A DNA stretch of 25,244 nucleotides. Origin: CAVDRM01 sp963626285 (GTDB lineage Bacteria > Bacillota > Clostridia > Christensenellales > Aristaeellaceae). Positions 14,353-22,731 of this stretch are shown in pieces (within the stretch, counting starts at the first letter, position 1; every line of letters starts with the position of its first letter). The stretch spans positions 1 to 25,244 of the forward strand of contig CAVFWQ010000016.1 of the NCBI GenBank assembly GCA_963626285.1, in the 5' to 3' direction. Position numbers and translations under genes: made by a program. The notes beneath the pieces were generated by a model. The model was not told the origin of the DNA, ran no database searches, and was given only the letters and a program-made list of their open reading frames with translations.

Positions 14353-15903
14353 TTGCAGCAAAAAAAGAAATTGAGTTTCAGGGAAAAACTGCAGGTCATG
14401 CATATGCACAGCGTCCTGCGGGAAAAGTGGCGTGAGTCGCTGAAAAGCGTCCTGCCCATCACGTTCATCGTTCTGATTTTATGCTTTTTTATGGTGCCCG
14501 TTCCCAGCAGCGATTTGATTGCCTTTATTTTCGGCGCGGCGCTGCTGATCGCGGGCATGAGCCTGTTTTCAATGGGTACGGAGCAGGCAATGACCCCCAT
14601 CGGCGAAAATGTCGGCACGGCGCTGACGCGCTCCGGCAAGCTGTGGCTGGTGCTGCTGCTGAGCTTTATGGTCGGCGCGTTCATCACCATCTCCGAGCCG
14701 GACCTGGCTGTCCTGGCCAAGCAGGTCCCGGGCGTCCCCGATATGGTGCTGATTTTGGCCGTTGCCGTCGGCGTGGGCATCTTCCTTTTACTGGCCATGC
14801 TGCGCATACTGCTGAAAATCAAGCTGTCGCTGCTGCTGCTTGTGTCCTATGCGGTGGTGTTCCTGCTTTCTGTTTTTGTCCCGCGGAATTTTCTGGCCGT
14901 TGCCTTTGACTCCGGCGGCGTGACGACCGGCCCGATGACCGTTCCCTTCATTCTGGCGATGGGCGTCGGCGCCTGCGCCATCCGCAGTGACAAGAACGCC
15001 GAGAACGACAGCTTCGGCCTGGTCGCGCTCTCCTCTATCGGCCCGATTCTGGCGGTCATGCTGCTGGGCATGATTTTCAGACCCGAAGAGGGGACGGCGT
15101 CCGCCATCGTGCTGGTGGATGCGGAGGACTCCGTGGAGCTGTTTCAGGCGTTCTGGACGGCGCTGCCCGAATATTTGAAGGACGTCGGGCTGGCGCTTGC
15201 TCCCATCATTGTCTTCTTCATCGTTTTCCAGACGTTCTCCCTGCACCTGAACGGCAGAACGGTGTTCACCATCTGCGTCGGTCTCGTTTACACCTATGTG
15301 GGGCTGGTCATGTTCCTGCTGGGCGTCAATGTCGGCTTCATGCCGGTCGGCAACTACATCGGCAAGCTGCTGGGCGCTTCGGAGCTGAAATGGCTGCTCA
15401 TCCCCATCGGCATGGTCATCGGCTGGTTTGTCGTCTCGGCGGAGCCGGCCGTCCATGTGCTGAACCAGCAGGTCTATGAGCTAACGGCGGGCGCTATCCC
15501 GAAGAAGGCGTTGAGCCTGAGCCTGTCCGTGGGCGTGGCCGTTTCCGTCGGCCTGTCCATGCTGCGCGTGCTGACGGGGCTGCCGCTGATGTATCTGCTC
15601 ATCCCCGGCTATGCCCTCAGCATGCTGCTCATGATTTTTTCCCCGCCCGTGTTCACCGCCATCGCCTTTGACTCCGGCGGCGTGGCCTCAGGCCCGATGA
15701 CGGCGACCTTCCTTCTGCCGCTGGCCATGGGCGCCTGCGAAGCCGTAGGCGGCAATATCGCCGTGGATGCCTTCGGCGTGGTGGCGATGGTCGCCATGAC
15801 CCCGCTGATCGCCATTCAGATCCTGGGCATCGTGTTCAAGTTCAAGCACAGGAAAGCCGGAAGCGTCACGCAGGCACAGCCCGAAGAAATCATCGAATTG
15901 TAA
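14353..15903 (+). CDS. DUF1538 integral membrane protein (duplicated)
   Basis: 516 residues, mostly hydrophobic, with about a dozen membrane helices. Two homologous halves each carry the DUF1538 signature: FDSGGVTTGPMTVPFILAMG from residue 185 and FDSGGVASGPMTATFLLPLA from residue 439, 254 residues apart. The polar signature in each half looks like a pair of re-entrant or pore-lining loops, as in inverted-repeat transporters; that is inference, and no substrate is known to me. The TTG start at 14353 has AAAGGTGG 7 nt upstream; the N-terminus is basic (MQQKKKLSFREK). A PII-like gene begins 13 nt after its stop, a pairing that suggests a regulated transporter. Confidence 0.85.
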   Translation: MQQKKKLSFREKLQVMHMHSVLREKWRESLKSVLPITFIVLILCFFMVPVPSSDLIAFIFGAALLIAGMSLFSMGTEQAMTPIGENVGTALTRSGKLWLVLLLSFMVGAFITISEPDLAVLAKQVPGVPDMVLILAVAVGVGIFLLLAMLRILLKIKLSLLLLVSYAVVFLLSVFVPRNFLAVAFDSGGVTTGPMTVPFILAMGVGACAIRSDKNAENDSFGLVALSSIGPILAVMLLGMIFRPEEGTASAIVLVDAEDSVELFQAFWTALPEYLKDVGLALAPIIVFFIVFQTFSLHLNGRTVFTICVGLVYTYVGLVMFLLGVNVGFMPVGNYIGKLLGASELKWLLIPIGMVIGWFVVSAEPAVHVLNQQVYELTAGAIPKKALSLSLSVGVAVSVGLSMLRVLTGLPLMYLLIPGYALSMLLMIFSPPVFTAIAFDSGGVASGPMTATFLLPLAMGACEAVGGNIAVDAFGVVAMVAMTPLIAIQILGIVFKFKHRKAGSVTQAQPEEIIEL

Positions 15904-15916
15904 CAGGAGGCATCCA

Positions 15917-16621
15917 ATGAACGCCATTTCCTTTGTAATTCTGATCGTCCAGCGCGACGATGATGAGGCGTACTCCCACTTTCTGAACGGCGAAGGCATC
16001 ACCGCCGCGTACAGCATCCCCTGCCGCGGCACAGCCGGCCAGAAGCTGCTGAATCTGCTTGGGCTGGAGCGCACGGAAAAGACCCTCAAGTTTTTCATGA
16101 CAGACAGGAAACGCGCTGCCCGCATCCTGCGGCAGGCCGTTTCTCAGCTGGGCTTGGATATGCCCGGACGCGGCATTGCCCTGACCGTCCCCGTGGATGC
16201 GGTGGGCGGCGCCAGCAGCCTGAAAACCCTGATGGAAAATCAGAACTACATCTTCGATGAGGTGAAAGATATGGATGAAAAGCGGACGTTCCCGTGCGCT
16301 CTGATCGTGGCGATTTCCGAACGCGGCAGCTCGGATGCTGTCATGGACGCGGCGTGGGCGGCGGGCGCCGGCGGCGGCACGGTGGTGCATGCCCGCGGCA
16401 ATGTGAGTGAAAACGGACAGAGCTTCTTCGGCGTCCCCCTTGCGCCGGAAAAGACCATGACGCTGATCGTCGTCAACCAGCGCGACAAGGCGCAGGTCAT
16501 GCACGCCATCATGGAAAAGGCGGGCATCCATACGCCGGCGCACACCGTGCTGTTCTCCCTGCCGGTGGAGACGGTCGCGGGCTTAAAGAGCGTCATGGAA
16601 GATTCGGAAGAAGCCGAATAA
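15917..16621 (+). CDS. Protein with two tandem PII-like (GlnB-fold) domains
   Basis: 234 residues. The first PII-like unit spans about 1-97 (AISFVILIVQRDDDE strand, KTLKFFMTDRKRAARILRQA strand-helix). The second spans about 125-218 (ALIVAISERGSSDAVMDAAWAAGAGGGTVVHARG; FFGVPLAPEKTMTLIVV; KAQVMHAIMEKAGI). The second unit keeps the PII-like G-x-G-G-G-T-V-V-H-A-R-G loop and a PEK-x-x-L-x-V-V strand; the first has a shorter loop. PII proteins are trimeric sensors of ATP/ADP and metabolites that bind transporters and enzymes. Being fused in pairs and placed 13 nt after a DUF1538 membrane protein, it probably controls that protein (inference). AGGAGG lies 6 nt before the ATG at 15917. A terminator follows. 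Confidence 0.8.
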   Translation: MNAISFVILIVQRDDDEAYSHFLNGEGITAAYSIPCRGTAGQKLLNLLGLERTEKTLKFFMTDRKRAARILRQAVSQLGLDMPGRGIALTVPVDAVGGASSLKTLMENQNYIFDEVKDMDEKRTFPCALIVAISERGSSDAVMDAAWAAGAGGGTVVHARGNVSENGQSFFGVPLAPEKTMTLIVVNQRDKAQVMHAIMEKAGIHTPAHTVLFSLPVETVAGLKSVMEDSEEAE

Positions 16622-16641
16622 TGCTTTAGACAAGCGTTTGG

Positions 16642-16669
16642 GAGTGTCGATATGTCGGCACTCTTTTTT
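16642..16669 (+). terminator. Intrinsic terminator of the DUF1538/PII unit
   Basis: GAGTGTCGA (16642-16650) pairs with TCGGCACTC (16655-16663), one wobble, loop TATG, followed by TTTTTT. Confidence 0.9.
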
Positions 16670-16730
16670 CGTTAGATTCGTAAATTTTTTCTCAGGGTCT
16701 GAATCGGCTCTTTTCCGTTTCCAAAATCTA

Positions 16731-16739
16731 TGCTATACT
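16731..16739 (+). promoter_or_regulatory. Extended -10 promoter of the CotH gene
   Basis: TGC-TATACT (16731-16739) is a good extended -10 element; the -35 region (TTTTCC) is poor, as is usual when TGn is present. The start site would be near 16746, giving a leader of about 80 nt. Confidence 0.6.
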
Positions 16740-16827
16740 AAGGCGGTCAGCAATGACGATTTTTGAACGGAGATTGTATTTTTCTTTTTGCTTCGTCTTT
16801 TGAGGCGGAGGACTGAAAGGAGCTTCC

Positions 16828-19800
16828 ATGGCAGGTTCAAGGCGTTCCAACCCGCATTATAATAAGATGGACAAGCGTCTGCCGCTGCTTGTCGGTTTGG
16901 CGGCGGTGCTTCTTTTATTGATTTTGATTTTCCCGAAGTCTCCCGTGACCGTGGCTATCAATGCGTCCGATGGGAACGCGACTCATTCCGCCGCGATCGG
17001 TCTTCGCATCAGCGAGGTGATGTCGTCCAACAAGTCCGCCCTGCCGGACGAAAACGGCGCGTTCGGCGACTGGGTGGAAATTTGGAATTCCACCGACCGC
17101 CCCATTTCCTTAAAAAATGTGGGTCTTTCCGAGCACAACGATAGAATCCTCTTTTTGTTCCCCGACATGACGCTGGAGGCGGATGGGCGCATCATCGTCT
17201 TCTGCGACAAGACCAACAGCGCCGTAGCGGGAAAAACGCTGCACGCCAAGTTCAAGCTCTCGTCCTACGGCTGCGCCGTCTACCTCTTTGATTCCTCCGG
17301 CATCGCCGTGGACCAGGTGACCGTGCCCACCCTGAATGCCGATGAAAGCTATGCGCTTCAGGCGGACGGCACCTATCAGGTGACGGAAGACTATTCCCCC
17401 GGCTATGAAAACACCTTTGACGGCCATGTCGAATACCTGTCCAACTATGTCGTGGCGGCCAACACGCTGATGATTAACGAGGTCATGGCCGCGCCCCGCA
17501 GCGGACTGACCGATGAGGACGGCGACCGGTCCGACTGGATTGAACTGTACAACGCGGGCACGGAAACCATCCGCCTGGACAATCTGGCGCTGAGCGATGA
17601 TGAGCAGAAGCCGCTCAAATGGTTTTTCCCGGAGGGGACGGTTATCGCCCCCGGCCAGTATTACATCGTCTTCTGCTCCAAAAAGGATAAGTTGGAGGCG
17701 AACACCGGCATCCCGCACACGAATTTCAGCATCAAGGCGCAGGGCGAGACCATCGTGCTGACCACCAAAGCGGGCGAGCTGGTCGACCGCGTGACCGTGC
17801 CGACCATGCAGAAGGATATGTCCTACGGGCGCGACCCCGACACGGGCGAATGGAAGGTCTACACCCTGGCGACCCCGCAGAAGCCAAACAACGATGCGGG
17901 CGCCGCCGCTGCCGATGCCTACCTTCGGCAGAAGAATTACACGGGCGTTTACATTACCGAGGTGATGGCCTCGGCGAGCCAAATTGCGCCCGCGTCCGGT
18001 GAAGAAGCCTGCGACTGGGTGGAAATCTACAATTCCTCCGACCAGACCGTGGATTTGTCCCTGTTCGGCCTGAGCGATAACATCAACTGGCCGCACAAAT
18101 GGCAGTTTCCCGTCGGCACGACCATCCGTGCGGGCGAATATAAGGTGATCAGGCTGGACAAATCGGCGACCTCCGGAACGGACGGAAACAGCCTGCACGC
18201 ATCGTTTGCGGTCAAGCGGGCGGGCGGAGAAATCGTCACGCTCAGCGATGCATCGGGTCAGGTGCTGGACAGGCTGTATCTGCCGCCCATGCGAACGGAT
18301 ATCACCTATGGCCGCACCTTGGGGAAGGACGGCTTTTTTTATTATGACGCGCCCACGCCGGGGCAGGCAAACGGCGTCGGCTTTGCGGGCTTTGCCCAGG
18401 AGCCTTCCTTCTCCGTGGCGGGCGGTATGTATAAGGGCTCGGTCACGGTGGAAATCACCGTGCCGGAGGGCTGCGAGGTGCGCTACACGGTGGACGGCTC
18501 TATCCCCACCATTAACAACAGCACCGTTTATACAGGGCCGCTGCTCATCAACACCACAGGGGTCATCCGCGCACGGGCGTTCAAGAGCGGGCTGCAGCCC
18601 TCGGAGACCATCACCGCCAGCTACATCATGAACACCTACTTTACCCTGCCCGTCGTTTCCGTCGTCTGCGACCCGGACGAATTGTGGAACGAGGAAACGG
18701 GTATGTTCGTGAGCGGACCGAATGTCGATAAGAGCAAGCGCCCGTACAAAAACACCATCTACCGCCAGTACGGAAAAATCGCCCGCCCCGGCTATGTGGA
18801 GATTTTTGACCTGAACGGAGAGAGCGAAACGGATATTTCTCAGGGCGTGAAATTTGCCCTGTCCGGCGACTACAGCCTTGACCTGCCGCAGAAATCCATG
18901 AAGTTCCGCGCACAGGCGCAGTACGGCGAAAAATATTTTGAGACAGCCCTCTTTGAGGACAGACCCTTCACCTATTACAAGTCCTTCGTTTTAAGAAACA
19001 GCGGCAATGACGGCGTGTGGACGCGCATGGCGGACGGCTTCCAGTCCCAGCTGATTGATAAGCTGGATACGAACATCATCCATCAGGCGTGGCGGCCTGT
19101 CATCGTATACATCAACGGTCAGTATTACGGCCACTATAACCTGCGTGAGCGCAAGGACAGGTATATGATAGCCCAGTGGGAAGGGCTGGATATGGACGAG
19201 GCCGACCAAATCACCATTCTCCGCGCCAGCGGCTCTGTGCAGCAGGGCTCGAACAAAGAGTGGAAGGAAATGATAAAGACCATCAAGACCCTGTCGCCGG
19301 GCAAAAATGAGGCGGATTTGCAGTATATCCTCGACAGGGTGGATGTGGACAGCTACTATGACTACCTTGCCATCGAAATGTTCTTCGGCAACTCCGACAT
19401 CGGCAATACGATGTTCTATAAGCTGCCGGGGGAAGGGCAGAAGTGGAAATGGCTGATTTTCGACTTGGATTACGGGATGTTCAAAAGCTCCTTTGACAGC
19501 CCCAAGTCCTATACCAAGGCCAAGGGCATGGGCGATAAGCTGATTGACAATACCATCTTTCTGAAGCTCCTTGAGAATGACGAGATGAAGCGGAAATTCT
19601 TGGAGCGTTTGGCCTATGTCTACAATACTCTGACCAGGGAGGTCATGCAGGAGCAGCTCACGGAGATGTATAATATGCTGGAGCCGGAAATGCGGATGCA
19701 CTTTGAATTCTGGGCGCCGCAGACCGATAAGGAGCTGAACTCCGATTCCTCCACCACCGTGGACGGCTCTCTGCGCTACTGGAACACCCGCGTCAACCGT

Positions 19801-19920
19801 ATGCGCGATACCATCAACCGCCGCCACTACTATCTCTGGGGCTTTATCAAGGACGCCTTCAAGCTCTCCAATCAGGAGATGACCGAGCTCTTCGGCGAAC
19901 GTCCCGCCGAACCGCAGTAA
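16828..19920 (+). CDS. Lamin-tail / CotH kinase domain surface protein
   Basis: 1030 residues. A cytoplasmic basic N-terminus and one membrane helix (about 19-36) anchor the protein, with the rest outside. Three lamin-tail domains follow (about 58-168, 214-328, 374-490), each with an I-x-E-V-M start, DWVEIWN/DWIELYN and a late RVTVP-like strand. Then comes a chitobiase-C-like domain (about 526-600, with VRYTVDGSIPT). Last is a CotH kinase domain (about 605-940): GVKFALSGDYSL and PQKSMKFR (674-694), SFVLRNSGND (719-728), NGQYYGHYNLRERKDRYM (763-780) and KWLIFDLDYGMF (874-885). CotH of Bacillus is a protein kinase acting on spore coat proteins; clostridial LTD-CotH fusions are common and of unknown substrate. 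AAAGGAG lies 5 nt before the ATG. It is monocistronic. Confidence 0.9.
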   Translation: MAGSRRSNPHYNKMDKRLPLLVGLAAVLLLLILIFPKSPVTVAINASDGNATHSAAIGLRISEVMSSNKSALPDENGAFGDWVEIWNSTDRPISLKNVGLSEHNDRILFLFPDMTLEADGRIIVFCDKTNSAVAGKTLHAKFKLSSYGCAVYLFDSSGIAVDQVTVPTLNADESYALQADGTYQVTEDYSPGYENTFDGHVEYLSNYVVAANTLMINEVMAAPRSGLTDEDGDRSDWIELYNAGTETIRLDNLALSDDEQKPLKWFFPEGTVIAPGQYYIVFCSKKDKLEANTGIPHTNFSIKAQGETIVLTTKAGELVDRVTVPTMQKDMSYGRDPDTGEWKVYTLATPQKPNNDAGAAAADAYLRQKNYTGVYITEVMASASQIAPASGEEACDWVEIYNSSDQTVDLSLFGLSDNINWPHKWQFPVGTTIRAGEYKVIRLDKSATSGTDGNSLHASFAVKRAGGEIVTLSDASGQVLDRLYLPPMRTDITYGRTLGKDGFFYYDAPTPGQANGVGFAGFAQEPSFSVAGGMYKGSVTVEITVPEGCEVRYTVDGSIPTINNSTVYTGPLLINTTGVIRARAFKSGLQPSETITASYIMNTYFTLPVVSVVCDPDELWNEETGMFVSGPNVDKSKRPYKNTIYRQYGKIARPGYVEIFDLNGESETDISQGVKFALSGDYSLDLPQKSMKFRAQAQYGEKYFETALFEDRPFTYYKSFVLRNSGNDGVWTRMADGFQSQLIDKLDTNIIHQAWRPVIVYINGQYYGHYNLRERKDRYMIAQWEGLDMDEADQITILRASGSVQQGSNKEWKEMIKTIKTLSPGKNEADLQYILDRVDVDSYYDYLAIEMFFGNSDIGNTMFYKLPGEGQKWKWLIFDLDYGMFKSSFDSPKSYTKAKGMGDKLIDNTIFLKLLENDEMKRKFLERLAYVYNTLTREVMQEQLTEMYNMLEPEMRMHFEFWAPQTDKELNSDSSTTVDGSLRYWNTRVNRMRDTINRRHYYLWGFIKDAFKLSNQEMTELFGERPAEPQ

Positions 19921-19931
19921 GCTTCATCAAA

Positions 19932-19974
19932 AGAAACCGCATCGAACGGCAGCATGCCGTTCGATGCGGTTTCT
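19932..19974 (+). terminator. Long hairpin terminator after the CotH gene
   Basis: A perfect 20-bp stem (19932-19951 with 19955-19974) with a GCA loop lies 11 nt after the stop. The plus-strand U run is poor (CTATATGTTTA). On the minus strand the stem is followed by a TTTCTTTT-like stretch, so it may also block readthrough from the other side. Confidence 0.7.
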
Positions 19975-20048
19975 ATATGTTTACACGATTGAGGACAACA
20001 AGCGCAGTCCTGTCGGCACAAGAGCTATGCTTTTGACTGATAGCCGGA

Positions 20049-20077
20049 TTGTTGGCTATGGGAAACCTGATTATACA
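20049..20077 (+). promoter_or_regulatory. Possible orphan promoter facing the SH3b gene
   Basis: TTGTTG (20049-20054), a 17-nt spacer and TATACA (20072-20077) would start RNA near 20084, just before the hairpin at 20091-20134. An inverted repeat ATAGCC/GGCTAT (20040-20045, 20054-20059) overlaps the -35 box. No gene lies ahead on this strand; the rest of 19975-20090 holds nothing I can identify. Confidence 0.35.
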
Positions 20078-20090
20078 ATGTGATCTCATC

Positions 20091-20134
20091 AATAAGGGGG
20101 CTTCCAGAGTGCATTATTTTGCACCCCCTTTATT
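20091..20134. terminator. Hairpin terminator of the AT-rich SH3b gene
   Basis: AATAAGGGGG (20091-20100) pairs with CCCCCTTTATT (20124-20134) with one bulge, and an inner stem GTGCA/TGCAC (20109-20113, 20120-20124) closes the loop. It overlaps the stop codon of the minus-strand gene. The T-rich flank is short on both strands. Confidence 0.5.
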
Positions 20135-21296
20135 ACTTCAGCTTTATCACCGAAGCGGCAACGTATCCCTCAAGATTGTTAAATTTAACCTTATACCATT
20201 GCGAGCCCGTTTGAAGTACTTTAACCTCGGTACCCGGTTCTAGGGTAGTCATTACGTCATCGTCATCGGGAGACGTCGTTCGATATAAACTGCAAGTTGC
20301 TGTAATCTCTGCCACTCTAGTTGGTGAAGCCACAGTTGAGTACTTACTGTAGCTGATCTGATTTCCGAACCCAGAAAGCAGCATGAAACCAACTTTCCCG
20401 TCAACCGATACATGGCACCAACTATCTGTAAGTCCAAGAACGGTGACGCTTGTTCCGTTTGTAAATAATCCCAGTGATTTTGATGACGTATCCTGATTTG
20501 CTCTGAGGTTTAAGCCGGTTCCGCTCCTGTTGCTGATGACGCAAATCGGCAAGGCATCTGTGTAAGCCGAAAAATCGTTGCTGAGATATTCAGCCTTCAT
20601 GTAGCCATCTAGGTTCCCGATTCTGACTTTCTTCCATTCTCCTGCTTCATCTGAAATGACGGCTACAATAGTACCATTGTAATACTTGCCCAACGAATCA
20701 CTTCCGACAGAGGCCTTTTTTCTTAAATGCAGTCGATCAGAAGCATCTGAATTACAGACGTAAGCAACAGAAAATCCGTCATAATAGGTGCCGCTTACCT
20801 GATTGAAGTATGCGGGGAAAGAGGGAACAAAGCCTGTCTGTTCTCCGATTTGGATATGCCACCACTTGTCCGTGAAGCCTATCAGTATAATATCACGTTC
20901 TATCCCATACGTGGCAGAAGAAGACGCTAAGTCAGGAGATGAATATAAATCCCATGCAGAACTGTCGGATTTATACTTTGGCCTTATGTCAGATTCAAAA
21001 TCCTTTGATTCCGTCAAATACCGGCTTAACATGTAGCCTTCCTGTGTTCCGTCATTTCCGATTCTGACATAGACCCATTCCTTATCTATCCAAGAAAGAA
21101 TACTTATCTCGGTTCCACTATAATAATTTCCGGTTATGTCAGCATTCAAATCCGGCTGTGAGAAAAGAGTCGAGTAAATAAATCTTTCCGAAGTGGAGAC
21201 AAAAACCGTCTGCTCTCCAATGTTTTCTGCCGCAGCGGGTTTGGAAATCATTAGAAAACAAAATAAGAGATATGCAAGTTTTCTTAAAATACCCAT
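20133..21296 (-). CDS. Secreted protein with five SH3b repeats, probably acquired
   Basis: 387 residues. A signal peptide (about 1-24, ending SKPAAA) is followed by SH3b-like repeats at about 29-97, 108-162, 178-240, 250-315 and 322-387. Each has a V-x-I-G/V-x-V-x-G-x-x-G-Y/F closing pattern (KVRIGNLDGYM, HVSVDGKVGFM, KVKFNNLEGYV). No catalytic or anchoring domain is present, so it may act as a wall-binding protein. Base composition is clearly lower in GC than all other genes here and codon use differs (many AAT, ATA, TCA codons), which suggests recent transfer. The ATG at 21296 has an excellent GGAGGTGATTCT before it. It is monocistronic with its own promoter and terminator. Confidence 0.85.
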   Translation of the reverse strand: MGILRKLAYLLFCFLMISKPAAAENIGEQTVFVSTSERFIYSTLFSQPDLNADITGNYYSGTEISILSWIDKEWVYVRIGNDGTQEGYMLSRYLTESKDFESDIRPKYKSDSSAWDLYSSPDLASSSATYGIERDIILIGFTDKWWHIQIGEQTGFVPSFPAYFNQVSGTYYDGFSVAYVCNSDASDRLHLRKKASVGSDSLGKYYNGTIVAVISDEAGEWKKVRIGNLDGYMKAEYLSNDFSAYTDALPICVISNRSGTGLNLRANQDTSSKSLGLFTNGTSVTVLGLTDSWCHVSVDGKVGFMLLSGFGNQISYSKYSTVASPTRVAEITATCSLYRTTSPDDDDVMTTLEPGTEVKVLQTGSQWYKVKFNNLEGYVAASVIKLK

Positions 21297-21328
21297 AGAA
21301 TCACCTCCGCGTCGTCTACGCAATCATA

Positions 21329-21357
21329 ACTATACTGCGTAAACTGCTGTTAAGCAA
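21329..21357 (-). promoter_or_regulatory. Sigma-A promoter of the AT-rich SH3b gene
   Basis: On the minus strand TTGCTT (21352-21357), a 17-nt spacer and TATAGT (21329-21334). A 13-bp palindrome, AAATGT-A-ACATTT (21364-21376), lies just upstream of the -35 box and may bind a regulator. Confidence 0.7.
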
Positions 21358-21388
21358 GATTAGAAATGTAACATTTATGAGGTGAACC

Positions 21389-21442
21389 ATGGATCGGCGA
21401 GAAATCCGAGCACAGAAAAGTCGGCAGCCAAAGCAGACATGA
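21389..21442 (+). CDS. Possible 17-residue peptide or gene remnant
   Basis: An ATG at 21389 with GAGGTG just upstream opens MDRREIRAQKSRQPKQT and then stops. The basic start looks like the N-terminus of a longer protein, and no continuing frame is evident, so this may be the truncated remnant of a gene beside the AT-rich insertion. It may also be chance. Confidence 0.2.
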   Translation: MDRREIRAQKSRQPKQT

Positions 21443-21493
21443 CAACGGCGGGCGTTATATTCGGTTCACAAAGAAGGCTGTTCCGTCAAATTT

Positions 21494-22240
21494 TCAAGAG
21501 AACATCCTCTCCAGCTCCTCATACTTTTCGTATGTAATGAGCGCATCATGGTCGGTGCCGTCAAGACGGACGATGTATGTCCAGCGGCCGTAGGGCGAAA
21601 TATCCCTGATGCGGGAGAGGTTGATGATATAGCTCTTGTGGCAGCGGAAAAACACGTCGGGGTCGAGCCGCGCCCCGGTTTCGGACAGGGTCTCTCCGGT
21701 CACATAGCGTCTGCCGCCTGCCGCATAGAGAACGGTGGATCTATCCTCCCGCTGAATGAGGACGATATCGTTCATGGAAAGAAAGGATACGCCGTCTCGG
21801 TGCTTGAGCATCAGCCGTCCGGCCGCATTGCGGACAATGGCGGGCTTTGGCATCTCCGCCGCCCGCTGCTTGTCCCTGATTTCCTTCACACGGGACAGTG
21901 TCCTGTCCAAACGCTCCAGCTTGAACGGCTTCACCAGATAGTCAAACGCATAGACCTCGAACGCATCCCCCATGTATTCCTCATGCGCGGTGGCGAAAAT
22001 GAGGATGCAGGCAGGATCCCGGTCCTGAATCATTCGGGCGCATTCCACGCCCGTACGCTCCGGCATATCCACATCCAGAAAGACGACATCGGGGCGCAGG
22101 CGGTCGTATAGGGACAGGGTTTCCCTGCCCGTCTCCGCCTCGCCGACCACGCAGAAGCCGGCCGTTTTTTCGATGCGCTTGCGCAAGATAAGCCGCATTC
22201 CGGCTGCATCATCCGCAATCAGCACCTTTATGTCGCTCAT
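21494..22240 (-). CDS. LytTR-type two-component response regulator
   Basis: 248 residues. The receiver domain (about 4-118) has the acidic pair D10/D11, phospho-acceptor D56 in VVFLDVDMP, T84 and K104 (DYLVKPF). The LytTR DNA-binding domain (about 140-245) shows the typical FFRCHKSYIINLSRIRDISPYGR block. Such AgrA/LytR-like regulators bind direct repeats upstream of targets, often surface or autolysin genes. The start ATG at 22240 overlaps the previous stop (ATGA), with GGAGGT 4-5 nt before it. No histidine kinase gene is present in the window, so the partner lies elsewhere. It is the last gene of the nfeD-floA unit. No strong terminator is visible in 21443-21493. Confidence 0.9.
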   Translation of the reverse strand: MSDIKVLIADDAAGMRLILRKRIEKTAGFCVVGEAETGRETLSLYDRLRPDVVFLDVDMPERTGVECARMIQDRDPACILIFATAHEEYMGDAFEVYAFDYLVKPFKLERLDRTLSRVKEIRDKQRAAEMPKPAIVRNAAGRLMLKHRDGVSFLSMNDIVLIQREDRSTVLYAAGGRRYVTGETLSETGARLDPDVFFRCHKSYIINLSRIRDISPYGRWTYIVRLDGTDHDALITYEKYEELERMFS

Positions 22241-22701
22241 TCTGACCTCCGTACATACAGGCGCACGGCGGGACGCTTCAAAATTTCCGCCATGATGACC
22301 CCGCGCACCAGCTCGCTTTGCGCATTGCCGGGCGCGGAGGCCGCTTCCGCTTCCGCATCGGGGCAGGCGGGCAAAGCGCTGTCGTTCAGCATATAGGCAT
22401 GACAGGCGTCCTCGCCCTCGTTGCCCATCTGCGCCGCCGTCTGCGCAAAGGACAGGGCGCTTCGCTCGGTCGGGTGCAGCTCGCCTGATTTCCCGCGATG
22501 CCCCGAAAAGGCGCGCTCATCCTCCCAGCCGTCCGCCGATTGCTCTTCGATTTTTTCCGTTTGGGCAGGCTGTGCTTTGGGCGTTTGGCGGACGGGAGGG
22601 TGCTTCTTCGCAGCCTTTTTTCTGCTCGCTTTGCTGATGAAGCTGATGATGCCGATGATCAAGGCGATTTGTAAAAGAAACTCCGCAAAAGCCTCCGCCA
22701 T
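22237..22701 (-). CDS. Small membrane-anchored protein of unknown function
   Basis: 154 residues. One N-terminal hydrophobic helix (about 6-20, FLLQIALIIGIISFI) is followed by a basic stretch (SRKKAAKK) and a long, probably disordered, acidic and proline-containing region. The C-terminus carries ELVRGVIMAEILKRPAVRLY (about 130-149), similar to the L-R-x-A-x-I-x-S-E-I-L-x-x-P motif seen at the C-termini of many small clostridial membrane proteins; its role is not known to me. I chose the ATG at 22701 (AAGGAGG, 10-nt spacer); a GTG at 22707 is possible with a 4-nt spacer. It starts 30 nt after floA and overlaps the LytTR gene by 4 nt, linking it to both. Confidence 0.7.
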   Translation of the reverse strand: MAEAFAEFLLQIALIIGIISFISKASRKKAAKKHPPVRQTPKAQPAQTEKIEEQSADGWEDERAFSGHRGKSGELHPTERSALSFAQTAAQMGNEGEDACHAYMLNDSALPACPDAEAEAASAPGNAQSELVRGVIMAEILKRPAVRLYVRRSE

Positions 22702-22731
22702 GCGCACATCGCCTCCTTCAACAGTCTTTTG

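Noticed and set aside
17110..18198. Minus-strand open frame of 362 codons opposite the CotH gene
   Set aside because: Antisense shadow of the lamin-tail region; no domain, and the sense frame is strongly supported.
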